Source: Apostichopus japonicus
Lineage: Eukaryota > Echinodermata > Holothuroidea > Aspidochirotida > Stichopodidae
Length of the DNA stretch: 64,000 nucleotides
Direction of reading: 5' to 3'
Assembly (NCBI RefSeq): GCF_037975245.1
Contig: NC_092570.1
Location: forward strand, 11,139,001-11,203,000
The notes beneath the pieces were generated by a model that was given only the letters and a program-made list of their open reading frames with translations, searched no databases and had not been told where the DNA came from. This document shows, piece by piece, positions 25,199-39,899 of the stretch (positions are counted from its first letter, which is position 1; every line of letters starts with the position of its first letter). A program made the translations under genes and the position numbers.

Positions 25199-28100
25199 AC
25201 CGATCAATCGAATGTTCGGTACCGATCGATCGAATATGTTTTACCTATCAATCGAATGTGCGATACCGCTCAACCGAATATTCGGTACCGATCAATCGAA
25301 TGTTCCGTACCGATCAATCGAATGTGCGGTACCGATCAATCGAAGGTTCGGTTCCGATCATTTGAATGTGCGGTACCGATCAATCGAATGTTTGATACCG
25401 ATTAATCGAATATTCGGTACCGATCAATCGAATGTTCGGTACCGATCAATCGAATATTCGGTACCGATCAATCGAATGTGCGATACCGATCAATCGAATG
25501 TTTGATACCGATCAATCGAATGTTCGGTACCGATCGACCGAATGTGTGATATTGATCAATCGAATGTACGATACCGATCAATCGAATGTTAGGTACCGAT
25601 CAATCGAATGTTTGATACCGATCAATCGAATGTTCGGTACCGATAAATCGAATGTGCGATACCGATCAATCGAATGTTCGGTACCGATCGATCGAATGTG
25701 TGATATCGATCAATCGAATGTACGATACCGATCAATCGAATGTTAGGTACCGATCAATCGAATGTGCAATACCGATCAATCGATTGTTCGGTACCGATCA
25801 ATCGAATGTGCGGTACCGATCAATCGAATGTTCAATACCGATCAATCGAATGTGCAATACCGATCAATCGATTATTCGGTACCGATCAATCGAATGTTCT
25901 TACCGATCAATCTAATGTTCGATACCGATCAATCGAATGTGTCATACCGTTATATCGAATGTGCGGTACCGATCAATCGAATGTGCGGAACCGATTAATC
26001 GAATGTTCGGTACCGATCAAACGAACGTTCGGTACCGATCAATCGAATGTGTTCTATCATTAAATCGAATGTGCGGTTCCGATCACTCTAATGTGCGATA
26101 CCGATTAATCGAATGTTCGGTACCGATCAAATGAACGTTCGGTACCGATCAATCGAATGTGTACTATCGTTAAATCGAATGTTCGGTCCCGATCAATCGA
26201 ATGTGCGGATTCGATCAATCGAATTTTCGGTACCGGTCAATCGAATATGCGGTACCGATCAAGCGAATGTTCAATACCGATCAATCGAATGTGCAATACC
26301 GATCAATCGATTATTCGATACCGATCAATCGAATGTTCGGTACCGATCGATCGAATATGTTTTACCTATCAATCGAATGTGCGATACCGCTCAACCGAAT
26401 ATTCGGTACCGATCAATCGAATGTTCGGTACCGATAAATCGAATGTGCGATACCGATCAGTCGCATGTTCGGTACCGATCAATCGAATGTGCATTACCGA
26501 TCAATAGAAGGTTCGGTACCGATCAATCGAATGTGCGGTACCGATCAATCGAATGTTCAATACCGATCAATCGAAGGTGCGGTACCGATAATTTGAAGGT
26601 TCGGTAACGATCAAGCGAATGTTTTATACCGATTAATCGAATGTTCGGTACCGATCAATCGAATGTGTGATACCGTACAATCGAATGGGCGATACCGATC
26701 AATCGAATGTGCGATACCGATCAGTCGCATGTTCGGTACCGATCAATCGAATGTGCAATACCGATCAATCGAAGGTTCGGTACCGATCAATCGAATGTGC
26801 GGTACCGATCAATCGAATGTTCAATACCGATCAATCGAATGTGCAATACCGATTAATCGAATATTCGGTACCGATCAATCGAATGTGCGGATTCGATCAA
26901 TGGAATTTTCGGTACCGGTCAATCGAATATGTTTTACCTATCAATCGAATGTGCGATACCGCTCAACCGAATATTCGGTACCGATGAATCGAATGTTCCG
27001 TACCGATCAATCGAATGTGCGGTACCGATCAATCGAAGGTTCGGTTCCGATCATTTGAATGTGCGGTACCGATCAATCGAATGTTTGATACCGATTAATC
27101 GAATATTCGGTACCGATCAATCGAATGTTCGGTACCGATCAATCGAATATTCGGTGCCGATCAATCGAATGTGCGATACCGATCAATCGAATGTTTGATA
27201 CCGATCAATCGAATGTTCGGTACCGATAAATCGAATGTGTACTATCGTTAAATCGAATGTTCGGTACCGATCAATCGAATGTGCGATACCGATCAGTCGC
27301 ATGGTCGGTACCGATCAATCGAATGTTCGGTATCGATCAATCGAATGTTCGGTACCGATCAATCGAATGTTCGGTACTGATCAGTCGCATGTTCGGTACC
27401 GATCAATCGTATGTTCAATACCGATCAATCGAATGTGCAATACACGATCAATCGATTATTCGGTACCGATCAATCGAATGTTCGGTACCGATCAATCGAA
27501 TGTTCGGTACCGATCGATCGAATGTTCGGTACCGATCGATCGAATGTGTGATACCGATCAATCGAACGTGCGATACCGATCAATCGAATATTCGGTACCG
27601 ATCAATCGAATATTCGGTACCGATCAATCGAATATTCGGTACCGATCAATCGAAGGTGCGGTACCGATCAATCGAATGTTCGGTACTGATCAGTCGCATT
27701 TTCGGTACCGATCGATCGAATGTGTGATACCGTACAATCGAATGGGCGATACCGATCAATCGAATGTTCGGTACCGATCGATCGAATGTGTGATATCGAT
27801 CAATCGAATGTACGATACCGATCAATCGAATGTTAGGTACCGATCAGTCGAATGTACAATACCGATCAATCGATTGTTCGGTACCGATCAATCGAATGTG
27901 CGGTACCGATCAATCGAATGTTCAATACCGATCAATCGAATGTGCAATACCGATCAATCGATTATTCGGTACCGATCAATCGAATGTTCTTACCGATCAA
28001 TCTAATGTTCGATACCGATCGATCGAATGTTCAATACCGTTATATCGAATGTGCGGTACCGATCAATCGAATGTGCGGAACCGATTAATCGAATGTTCGG

Positions 28101-29695
28101 TACCGATCAAACGAACGTTCGGTACCGATCAATCGAATGTGTTCTATCACTAAATCGAATGTGCGGTTCCGATCACTCTAATGTGCGATACCGATTAATC
28201 GAATGTTCGGTACCGATCAAATGAACGTTCGGTACCGATCAATCGAATGTGTACTATCGTTAAATCGAATGTTCGGTCCCGATCAATCGAATGTGCGGAT
28301 TCGATCAATCGAATTTTCGGTACCGGTCAATCGAATATGCGGTACCGATCAATCGAATGTTCAATACCGATCAATCGAATGTGCAATACCGATCAATCGA
28401 TTATTCGATACCGATCAATAAAATGTTCGGTACCGATCGATCGAATATGTTTTACCTATCAATCGAATGTGCGATACCGCTCAACCGAATATTCGGTACC
28501 GATCAATCGAATGTTCCGTACCGATCAATCGAATGTGCGGTACCGATTAATCGAAGGTTCGGTTCCGATCATTTGAATGTGCGGTACCGATCAATCGAAT
28601 GTTTGATACCTATTAATCGAATATTCGGTACCGATCAATCGAATGTTCGGTACCGATCAATCGAATATTCGGTACCGATCAATCGAATGTGCGATACCGA
28701 TCAATCGAATGTTTGATACCGATCAATCGAATCTTCGGTACCGATAAATCGAATGTGCGATACCGATCAATCGAATGTACGGTACCGATCGATCGAATGT
28801 GTGATATCGATCAATCGAATGTACGATACCGATCAATCGAATGTTAGGTACCGATCAATCGAATGTTTGATACCGATCAATCGAATGTTCGGTACCGATA
28901 AATCGAATGTGCGATACCGATCAATCGAATGTTCGGTACCGATCGATCGAATGTGTGATATCGATCAATCGAATGTACGATACCGATCAATCGAATGTTA
29001 GGTACCGATCAATCGAATGTGCAATACCGATCAATCGATTGTTCGGTACCGATCAATCGAATGTGCGGTACCGATCAATCGAATGTTCAATACCGATCAA
29101 TCGAATGTGCAATACCGATCAATCGATTATTCGGTACCGATCAATCGAATGTTCGGTACCGATCAATCTAATGTTCGATACCGATCGATCGAATGTGTCA
29201 TACCGTTATATCGAATGTGCGGTACCGATCAATCGAATGTGCGGAACCGATTAATCGAATGTTCGGTACCGATCAAACGAACGTTCGGTACCGATCAATC
29301 GAATGCGTTCTATCATTAAATCGAATGTTCGGTACCGATCAATCGAATGTGCGATACCGATTAATCGAATGTTCGGTACCGATAAATCGAATGTGCGATA
29401 CCGATCAGTCGCATGTTCGGTACCGATCAATCGAATGTGCGGTACCGATCAATCGAATGTTCAATACCGATCAATCGAATGTGCAATACCGATCAATCGA
29501 TTATTCGGTACCGAACAATCGCATGTTCGGTACCGATCGATCGAATGTGTGATACCGATCAATCGAATGTTCGGTACCGATCAATCGAACGTGCGGTACC
29601 GATCAATCGAAGGTGCGGTACCGATCATTTGAAGGTTCGGTAACGATCAATCGAATGTTTCATACCGATTAATCGAATGTTCGGTACCGATCAAT

Positions 29696-30620
29696 CGAAT
29701 GTGTGATACCGTACAATCGAATGGGCGATACCGATCAATCGAATGTGCGATACCGATCAATCGCATGTTCGGTACCGATCAATCGAATGTGCAATACCGA
29801 TCAATCGAAGGTTCGGTACCGATCAATCGAATGTGCGGTACCGATCAATCGAATGTTCAATACCGATCAATCGAATGTGCAATACCGATCAAACGATTAT
29901 TCGGTACCGATCAATCGAATGTTCGGTACCGATCAATCGAATGTTCGGTACCGATCGATCGAATGTGTCATACCGTTATATCGAATGTGCGGTACCGATC
30001 AATCGAATGTGCGGAACCGATTAATCGAATGTTCGGTACCGATCAAACGAACGTTCGGTACCGATCAATCGAATGTGTTCTATCATTAAATCGAATGTTC
30101 GGTACCGATCACTCCAATGTTCGATACCGATTAATCGAATGTTCGGTACCGATCAAATGAACGTTCGGTACCGATCAATCGAATGTGTACTATCGTTAAA
30201 TCGAATGTTCGGTCCCGTTCAATCGAATGTGCGGATTCGATCAATCGAATTTTCGGTACCGGTCAATCGAATATGCGGTACCGATCAATCGAATGTTCAA
30301 TACCGATCAATCGAATGTGCAATACCGATCAATCGATTATTCGGTACCGATCAATCGAATGTTCGGTACCGATCAATCGAATGTTCGGTACCGATCGATC
30401 GAATATGTTTTACCTATCAATCGAATCTCCGATACCGCTCAACCGAATATTCGGTACCGATCAATCGAATGTTCCGTACCGATCAATCGAATGTGCGGTA
30501 CCGATCAATCGAAGGTTCGGTTCCGATCATTTGAATGTGCGGTACCGATCAATCGAATGTTTGATACCGATTAATCGAATATTCGGTACCGATCAATCGA
30601 ATGTTCGGTACCGATCAATC
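29696..30620 (+). repeat. Segment duplicated at 34,074-34,998 (offset 4,378)
   Basis: About 0.92 kb whose order is shared with 34,074-34,998, offset exactly 199 monomers. It runs from the CGTACAATCGAATGGG module to the GGTTCCGATCATTTG monomer. A few substitutions differ, such as CACTCCAATG at 30,107 against CACTCTAATG. Confidence 0.87.
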
Positions 30621-33600
30621 GAATATTCGGTACCGATCAATCGAATGTGCGATACCGATCAATCGAATGTGCGATACCGATCAATCGAATGTTCGGTACC
30701 GATCGACCGAATGTGTGATATTGATCAATCGAATGTACGATACCGATCAATCGAATGTTAGGTACCGATCAATCGAATGTTTGATACCGATCAATCGAAT
30801 GTTCGGTACCGATAAATCGAATGTGCGATACCGATCAATCGAATGTTCGGTACCGATCGATCGAATGTGTGATATCGATCAATCGAATGTACGATACCGA
30901 TCAATCGAATGTTAGGTACCGATCAATCGAATGTGCAATACCGATCAATCGATTGTTCGGTACCGATCAATCGAATGTGCGGTACCGATCAATCGAATGT
31001 TCAATACCGATCAATCGAATGTGCAATACCGATCAATCGATTATTCGGTACCGATTAATCGAATGTTCTTACCGATCAATCTAATGTTCGATACCGATCG
31101 ATCGAATGTGTCATACCGTTATATCGAATGTGCGGTACCGATCAATCGAATGTGCGGAACCGATTAATCGAATGTTCGGTACCGATCAAACGAACGTTCG
31201 GTACCGATCAATCGAATGTGTTCTATCATTAAATCGAATGTGCGGTACCGATCACTCTAATGTGCGATACCGATTAATCGAATGTTCGGTACCGATCAAA
31301 TGAACGTTCGGTACCGATCAATCGAATGTGTACTATCGTTAAATCGAATGTTCGGTCCCGATAAATCGCATATGCGGATTCGATCAATCGAATTTTCGGT
31401 ACCGGTCAATCGAATATGCGGTACCGATCAATCGAATGTTCAATACCGATCAATCGAATGTGCAATACCGATCAATCGATTATTCGGTACCGATCAATCG
31501 AATGTTCGGTACCGATCGATCGAATATGTTTTACCTATCAATCGAATGTGCGATACCGCTCAACCGAATATTCGGTACCGATGAATCGAATGTTCCGTAC
31601 CGATCAATCGAATGTGCGGTACCGATTAATCGAAGGTTCGGTTCCGATCATTTGAATGTGCGGTACCGATCAATCGAATGTTTGATACCGTTTAATCGAA
31701 TGTGCGGTACCCTTCAATCGAACGTGTGATACCGTACAATCGAATGGGCGATACCGATCAATCGAATGTGCGATACCGATCAGTCGCATGTTCGGTACCG
31801 ATCAATCGAATGTGCAATACCGATCAATCGAAGGTTCGGTACCGATCAATCGAATGTGCGGTACCGATCAATCGAATGTTCAATACCGATCAATCGAATG
31901 TGCAATACCGATCAAACGATTATTCGGTACCGATCAATCGATTGTTCGGTACCGATCAATCGAATGTGCAATACCGATCAATCGAATGTGCAATACCGAT
32001 CAATCGATTATTCGGTACCGATCAATCGAATGTTCGGTACCGATCAATCGAATGTTCGGTACCGATCGATCGAATGTGCGATACCGATCAATCGAATGTG
32101 CGGTACCGATCGATCGAATGTGTAATACCGATCAATCGAATGTGCAATACCGATCAATCGATTATTCGGTACCCATCAATCGAATGGTCAATACCGATCA
32201 ATCGAATGTGCAATACCGATCAATCGATTATTCGGTACCCATCAATCGAATGTTCGGTACCGATCAATCGAATGTTCGGTACCGATCAATCGAATATGTT
32301 TTACCTATCAATCGAATGTGCGATACCGCTCAACCGAATATTCGGTACCGATGAATCGAATGTTCCGTACCGATCAATCGAATGTGCGGTACCGATCAAT
32401 CGAAGGTTCGGTTCCGATCATTTGAATGTGCGGTACCGATCAATCGAATGTTTGATACCGATTAATCGAATATTCGGTACCGATCAATCGAATGTTCGGT
32501 ACCGATCAATCGAATATTCGGTGCCGATCAATCGAATGTGCGATACCGATCAATCGAATGTTTGATACCGATCAATCGAATGTTCGGTACCGATAAATCG
32601 AATGTGTACTATCGTTAAATCGAATGTTCGGTACCGATCAATCGAATGTGCGATACCGATCAGTCGCATGGTCGGTACCGATCAATCGAATGTTCGGTAT
32701 CGATCAATCGAATGTTCGGTACCGATCAATCGAATGTTCGGTACTGATCAGTCGCATGTTCGGTACCGATCAATCGTATGTTCAATACCGATCAATCGAA
32801 TGTGCAATACACGATCAATCGATTATTCGGTACCGATCAATCGAATGTTCGGTTCCGATCAATCGAATGTTCGGTACCGATCAATCGAATGTTCGGTACC
32901 GATCGATCGAATGTGTGATACCGATCAATCGAACGTGCGATACCGATCAATCGAATATTCGGTACCGATCAATCGAATATTCGGTACCGATCAATCGAAT
33001 ATTCGGTACCGATCAATCGAAGGTGCGGTACCGATCAATCGAAGTTGCGGTACCGATCATTTGAAGGTTCGGTATCGATCAATCGAATGTTTTAAACCGA
33101 TCAATCGAATGTTCGGTACCGATAAATCGTATGTGCGATACCGAACAATCGAATGTTCGGTACCGATCGATCGAGTGTGCGGTACCCATCAATCGAATGT
33201 ACGATACTGATCAATCGAATGTTCGGTACCGATCAATCGAATGTTTGATACCGATCAATCGAATGTTCGGTACCGATCAATCGATTGTTCGGTACCGATC
33301 AATCGAATGTGCAATACCGATCAATCGAATGTGCAATACCGATCAATCGATTATTCGGTACCGATCAATCGAATGTTCGGTACCGATCAATCGAATGTTC
33401 GGTACCGATCGATCGAATGTGCGATACCGATCAATCCAATGTGCGGTACCGATCGATCGAATGTGTGATACCGATCAATCTAATGTTCGGTACCGATCAA
33501 TCGAATGTTCGGTATCGATCAATTTAATGTGCAATACCGATCAATCGAATGTTCGGTACCGATCAATCGAATGTGCGGTACCGATCACTCGAATGTTCAA

Positions 33601-34073
33601 TACCGATCAATCGAATGTGCAATACCGATCAATCGATTATTCGGTACCGATCAATCGAATGTTCGGTACCGATCAATCGAATGTTCGGTACCGATCGATC
33701 GAATGTGTGATATCGATCAATCGAACGTGCGATACCGATCAATCGAATATTCGGTACCGATCAATTGAATTTTCGGTTCCGATCAATCGAAGGTGCGATA
33801 CCGATCATTTGAAGGTTCGGTACCGATCAATCGAATGTTTGATACCGATCAATCGAATGTTCGGTACCGATCAATCGAATGTGAGATACCGAACAATCGA
33901 ATGTTCGGTACCGATCGATCGAATGTGTGATATCGATCAATCGAATGTACGATACCGATGAATCGAATGTTCGGTACCGATCAATCGAATGTGCAATACC
34001 GATCAATCGAATGTTCGGTACCGATCAATCGAATGTGCGGTACCGATCGATCGAATGTTCGGTACCGATCGAT

Positions 34074-34998
34074 CGAATGTGTGATACCGTACAATCGAAT
34101 GGGCGATACCGATCAATCGAATGTGCGATACCGATCAGTCGCATGTTCGGTACCGATCAATCGAATGTGCAATACCGATCAATCGAAGGTTCGGTACCGA
34201 TCAATCGAATGTGCGGTACCGATCAATCGAATGTTCAATACCGATCAATCGAATGTGCAATACCGATCAAACGATTATTCGGTACCGATCAATCGAATGT
34301 TCGGTACCGATCAATCGAATGTTCGGTACCGATCGATCGAATGTGTCATACCGTTATATCGAATGTGCGGTACCGATCAATCGAATGTGCGGAACCGATT
34401 AATCGAATGTTCGGTACCGATCAAACGAACGTTCGGTACCGATCAATCGAATGTGTTCTATCATTAAATCGAATGTTCGGTACCGATCACTCTAATGTTC
34501 GATACCGATTAATCGAATGTTCGGTACCGATCAAATGAACGTTCGGTACCGATCAATCGAATGTGTACTATCGTTAAATCGAATGTTCGGTCCCGTTCAA
34601 TCGAATGTGCGGATTCGATCAATCGAATTTTCGGTACCGGTCAATCGAATATGCGGTACCGATCAATCGAATGTTCAATACCGATCAATCGAATGTGCAA
34701 TACCGATCAATCGATTATTCGGTACCGATCAATCGAATGTTCGGTACCGATCAATCGAATGTTCGGTACCGATCGATCGAATATGTTTTACCTATCAATC
34801 GAATGTGCGATACCGCTCAACCGAATATTCGGTACCGATCAATCGAATGTTCCGTACCGATCAATCGAATGTGCGGTACCGATCAATCGAAGGTTCGGTT
34901 CCGATCATTTGAATGTGCGGTACCGATCAATCGAATGTTTGATACCGATTAATCGAATATTCGGTACCGATCAATCGAATGTTCGGTACCGATCAATC
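34074..34998 (+). repeat. Segment duplicated from 29,696-30,620
   Basis: Partner copy at an offset of 4,378. It diverges at about 35,005, where another TTTTACCTATGAATCG module is entered instead of GAATATTCGG. Confidence 0.87.
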
Positions 34999-35839
34999 GA
35001 ATGTTCGGTACCGATCGATCGAATATGTTTTACCTATGAATCGAATGTGCGATACCGCTCAACCGAATATTCGATACCGATCAATCGAATGTTAGGTACC
35101 GATCAATCGAATGTGCAATACCGATCAATCGATTGTTCGGTACCGATCAATCGAATGTGCGGTACCGATCAATCGAATGTTCAATACCGATCAATCGAAT
35201 GTGCAATACCGATCAATCGATTATTCGGTACCGATCAATCGAATGTTCGGTACCGATCAATCTAATGTTCGATACCGATCGATCGAATGTGTCATACCGT
35301 TATATCGAATGTGCGGTACCGATCAATCGAATGTGCGGAACCGATTAATCGAATGTTCGGTAACGATCAAACGAACGTTCGGTACCGATCAATCGAATGT
35401 GTTCTATCATTAAATCGAATGTGCGGTACCGATCAATCGAATATGCGATACCGATTAATCGAATGTTCGGTACCGATAAATCGAATGTGCGATACCGATC
35501 AGTCGCATGTTCGGTACCGATCAATCGAATGTGCATTACCGATCAAACGATTATTCGGTACCGATCAATCGATTGTTCGGTACCGATCAATCGAATGTGC
35601 AATACCGATCAATCGAATGTGAAATACCGATCAATCGATTATTCGGTACCGATCAATCGAATGTTCGGTACCGATCAATCGAATGTTCGGTACCGATCGA
35701 TCGAATGTGCGATACCGATCAATCGAATGTGCGGTACCGATCGATCGAATGTGTAATACCGATCAATCGAATGTGCAATACCGATCAATCGATTATTCGG
35801 TACCCATCAATCGAATGTTCAATACCGATCAATCGAATG

Positions 35840-36983
35840 TGCAATACCGATCAATCGATTATTCGGTACCCATCAATCGAATGTTCGGTACCGATCAATC
35901 GAATGTTCGGTACCGATCAATCGAATATGTTTTACCTATCAATCGAATGTGCGATACCGCTCAACCGAATATTCGGTACCGATGAATCGAATGTTCCGTA
36001 CCGATCAATCGAATGTGCGGTACCGATCAATCGAAGGTTCGGTTCCGATCATTTGAATGTGCGGTACCGATCAATCGAATGTTTGATACCGATTAATCGA
36101 ATATTCGGTACCGATCAATCGAATGTTCGGTACCGATCAATCGAATATTCGGTGCCGATCAATCGAATGTGCGATACCGATCAATCGAATGTTTGATACC
36201 GATCAATCGAATGTTCGGTACCGATAAATCGAATGTGTACTATCGTTAAATCGAATGTTCGGTACCGATCAATCGAATGTGCGATACCGATCAGTCGCAT
36301 GGTCGGTACCGATCAATCGAATGTTCGGTATCGATCAATCGAATGTTCGGTACCGATCAATCGAATGTTCGGTACCGATCAGTCGCATGTTCGGTACCGA
36401 TCAATCGTATGTTCAATACCGATCAATCGATTATTCGGTACCCATCAATCGAATGTTCGGTACCGATCAATCGAATGTTCGGTACCGATCAATCGAATAT
36501 GTTTTACCTATCAATCGAATGTGCGATACCGCTCAACCGAATATTCGGTACCGATGAATCGAATGTTCCGTACCGATCAATCGAATGTGCGGTACCGATC
36601 AATCGAAGGTTCGGTTCCGATCATTTGAATGTGCGGTACCGATCAATCGAATGTTTGATACCGATTAATCGAATATTCGGTACCGATCAATCGAATGTTC
36701 GGTACCGATCAATCGAATATTCGGTGCCGATCAATCGAATGTGCGATACCGATCAATCGAATGTTTGATACCGATCAATCGAATGTTCGGTACCGATAAA
36801 TCGAATGTGTACTATCGTTAAATCGAATGTTCGGTACCGATCAATCGAATGTGCGATACCGATCAGTCGCATGGTCGGTACCGATCAATCGAATGTTCGG
36901 TATCGATCAATCGAATGTTCGGTACCGATCAATCGAATGTTCGGTACCGATCAGTCGCATGTTCGGTACCGATCAATCGTATG
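35840..36983 (+). repeat. 572-bp (26-monomer) tandem duplication
   Basis: GGTACCCATC at 35,864 and 36,436, and ACTATCGTTAAATCG at about 36,238 and 36,810, are each exactly 572 bp apart with the same monomer order between them. The first copy lacks the 23-bp TACACGATC monomer that follows the second, which places the exchange point near 36,425. Confidence 0.9.
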
Positions 36984-38000
36984 TTCAATACCGATCAATC
37001 GAATGTGCAATACACGATCAATCGATTATTCGGTACCGATCAATCGAATGTTCGGTACCGATCAATCGAATGTTCGGTACCGATTAATCGAATGTTCGGT
37101 ACCGATCGATCGAATGTGTGATACCGATCAATCGAAGTTGCGGTACCGATCATTTGAAGGTTCGGTATCGATCAATCGAATGTTTGATACCGATCAATCG
37201 AATGTTCGGTACCGATAAATCGAATGTGCGATACCGAACAATCGAATGTTCGGTACCGATCGATCGAGTGTGCGGTACCCATCAATCGAATGTACGATAC
37301 TGATCAATCGAATGTTCGGTACCGAACAATCGAATGTTTGATACCGATCAATCGAATGTTCGGTACCGATCAATCGATTGTTCGGTACCGATCAATCGAA
37401 TGTGCAATACCGATCAATCGAATGTGCAATACCGATCAATCGATTATTCGGTACCGATCAATCGAATGTGCGGTACCGATCAATCGAATGTTCAATACCG
37501 ATCAATCGAAGGTGCGGTACCGATAATTTGAAGGTTCGGTAACGATCAAGCGAATGTTTTATACCGATTAATCGAATGTTCGGTACCGATCAATCGAATG
37601 TGTGATACCGTACAATCGAATGGGCGATACCGATCAATCGAATGTGCGATACCGATCAGTCGCATGTTCGGTACCGATCAATCGAATGTGCAATACCGAT
37701 CAATCGAAGGTTCGGTACCGATCAATCGAATGTGCGGTACCGATCAATCGAATGTTCAATACCGATCAATCGAATGTGCAATACCGATCAAACGATTATT
37801 CGGTACCGATCAATCGAATGTTCGGTACCGATCAATCGAATGTTCGGTACCGATCGATCGAATGTGCGATACCGATCAATCCAATGTGCGGTACCGATCG
37901 ATCGAATGTGTGATACCGATCAATCGAATGTTCGGTATCGATCAATTTAATGTGCAATACCGATCAATCGAATGTTCGGTACCGATCAATCGAATGTTCA

Positions 38001-39899
38001 ATACCGATCAATCGAATGTGCAATACCGATCAATCGATTATTCGGTACCGATCAATCGAATGTTCGGTACCGATCAATCGAATGTTCGGTACCGATCGAT
38101 CGAATGTGTGATACCGATCAATCGAATGTGCGGTACCGATCAATCGAATGTGCAGAACCGATTAATCGAATGTTCGGTACCGATCAAACGAACGTTCGGT
38201 ACCGATCAATCGAATGTGTACTATCGTTAAATCGAATGTGCGGTACCGATCACTATAATGTGCGGTACCGATTAATTGAATGTTCGGTACCGATCAAATA
38301 AACGTTCGGTACCGATCAATCGAATGTGTACTATCGTTAAATCGAATGTGCGGTACCGATCACTCGAATGTTCAATACCGATCATCGAATGTGCAATACC
38401 GATCAATCGATTATTGGGTACCGATCAATCGAATGTTCCGTACCGATCAATCGAATGTGTGGTACCGATCAATCAAAGGTGCGGTACCGATCGATCGAAT
38501 GTTCGGTACCGATCAATCGAATGTTCGGTACCGATCAATCGAAGGTGCGGTACCGCTCAATCGAAGATGCGGTACCGATCCTTTGAAGGTTCGGTACCGA
38601 TCAATCGAATGTGCGATACCGATTAATCGAATGTTCGGTACCGATCAATCGAATGTTCGATACCGATCAGTCGCATGTTCGGTACCGATCAATCGAATGT
38701 GCATTACCGATCAATCGAAGGTTCGGTACCGATCAATCGAATGTTCAATACCGATCAATCGAATGTGCAATACCGATCAATCGATTATTCGGTACCGATC
38801 AATCGAATGTTCGGTACCGATCGATCGAATATGTTTTACCTATCAATCGAATGTGCGATACCGCTCAACCGAATATTCGGTACCGATCAATCGAATGTTC
38901 GGTACCGATCAAATGAACGTTCGGTACCGATCAATCGAATGTGTACTATCGTTAAATCGAATGTTCGGTCCCGTTCAATCGAATGTTCAATACCGATAAT
39001 GTTCGGTACCGATCAAACGAACGTTCGGTACCGATCAATCGAATGTGTACTATCGTTAAATCGAATGTGCGGTACCGATCACTCGAATGTTCAATACCGA
39101 TCATCGAATGTGCAATACCGATCAATCGATTATTGGGTACCGATCAATCGAATGTTCCGTACCGATCAATCGAATGTTCCGTACCGATCAATCAAAGGTG
39201 CGGTACCGATCGATCGAATGTTCGGTACCGATCAATCGAATGTTCGGTACCGATCAATCGAAGGTGCGGTACCGCTCAATCGAAGATGCGGTACCGATCC
39301 TTTGAAGGTTCGGTACCGATCAATCGAATGTGCGGTACCGATCAATCGAATGTTCAATACCGATCAATCGAATGTGCAATACCGATCAATCGATTATTCG
39401 GTACCGAACAATCGCATGTTCGGTACCGCTCAATCGAAGATGCGTTACCGATCCTTTGAAGGTTCGGTACCGATCAATCGAATGTGCGATACCGATTAAT
39501 CGAATGTTCGGTACCGATAAATCGAATGTGCGATACCGATCAGTCGCATGTTCGGTACCGATCAATCGAATGTGCATTACCGATCAATCGAAGGTTCGGT
39601 ACCGATCAATCGAATGTGCGGTACCGATCAATCGAATGTTCAATACCGATCAATCGAATGTGCAATACCGATCAATCGATTATTCGGTACCGAACAATCG
39701 CATGTTCGGTACCGATCAATCGAATGTTCGGTACCGATCGATCGAATGTGTGATACCGATCAATCGAATGTTCGGTACCGATCAATCGAACGTGCGGTAC
39801 CGATCAATCGAAGGTGCGGTACCGATCATTTGAAGGTTCGGTAACGATCAATCGAATGTTTTATACCGATTAATCGAATGTTCGGTACCGATCAATCGA
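38001..39899 (+). repeat. Junction of families F and G, with A-type units
   Basis: Two A-type units with 21-bp CGATCATCG monomers (near 38,388 and 39,101) surround an F-type piece (TTTTACCTATCAATCG at 38,833, GGTCCCGTTC at 38,968). These are joined by the single 16-bp monomer at 38,990. No gene is present. Confidence 0.83.
38990..39005 (+). repeat. Unique 16-bp monomer (6-bp deletion)
   Basis: The sequence reads TACCGATAATGTTCGG where a full monomer would have 22 bases. The lost six bases come from the middle of the conserved core. It is the only non-1-bp length change that the phase count requires in the window. Confidence 0.92.

Larger units (their letters stand above)
25199..38000 (+). 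repeat. Family-F block
   Basis: Contains repeated modules in changing order: TTTTACCTATCAATCG plus GCTCAACCG; GTCATACCGTTATATCG; TTCTATCATTAAATCG; GGTCCCG; CGTACAATCGAATGGG; TTAGGTACC. 21-bp GTTCTTACC monomers are near 25,897, 27,987 and 31,066. 23-bp TACACGATC monomers are near 27,442, 32,809 and 37,011. No interruption by non-satellite DNA was seen. Confidence 0.85.

Noticed and set aside
38990-39005. Transposon insertion or excision footprint at the 16-bp monomer
   Set aside because: No target-site duplication or foreign bases remain; a 6-bp deletion is sufficient.
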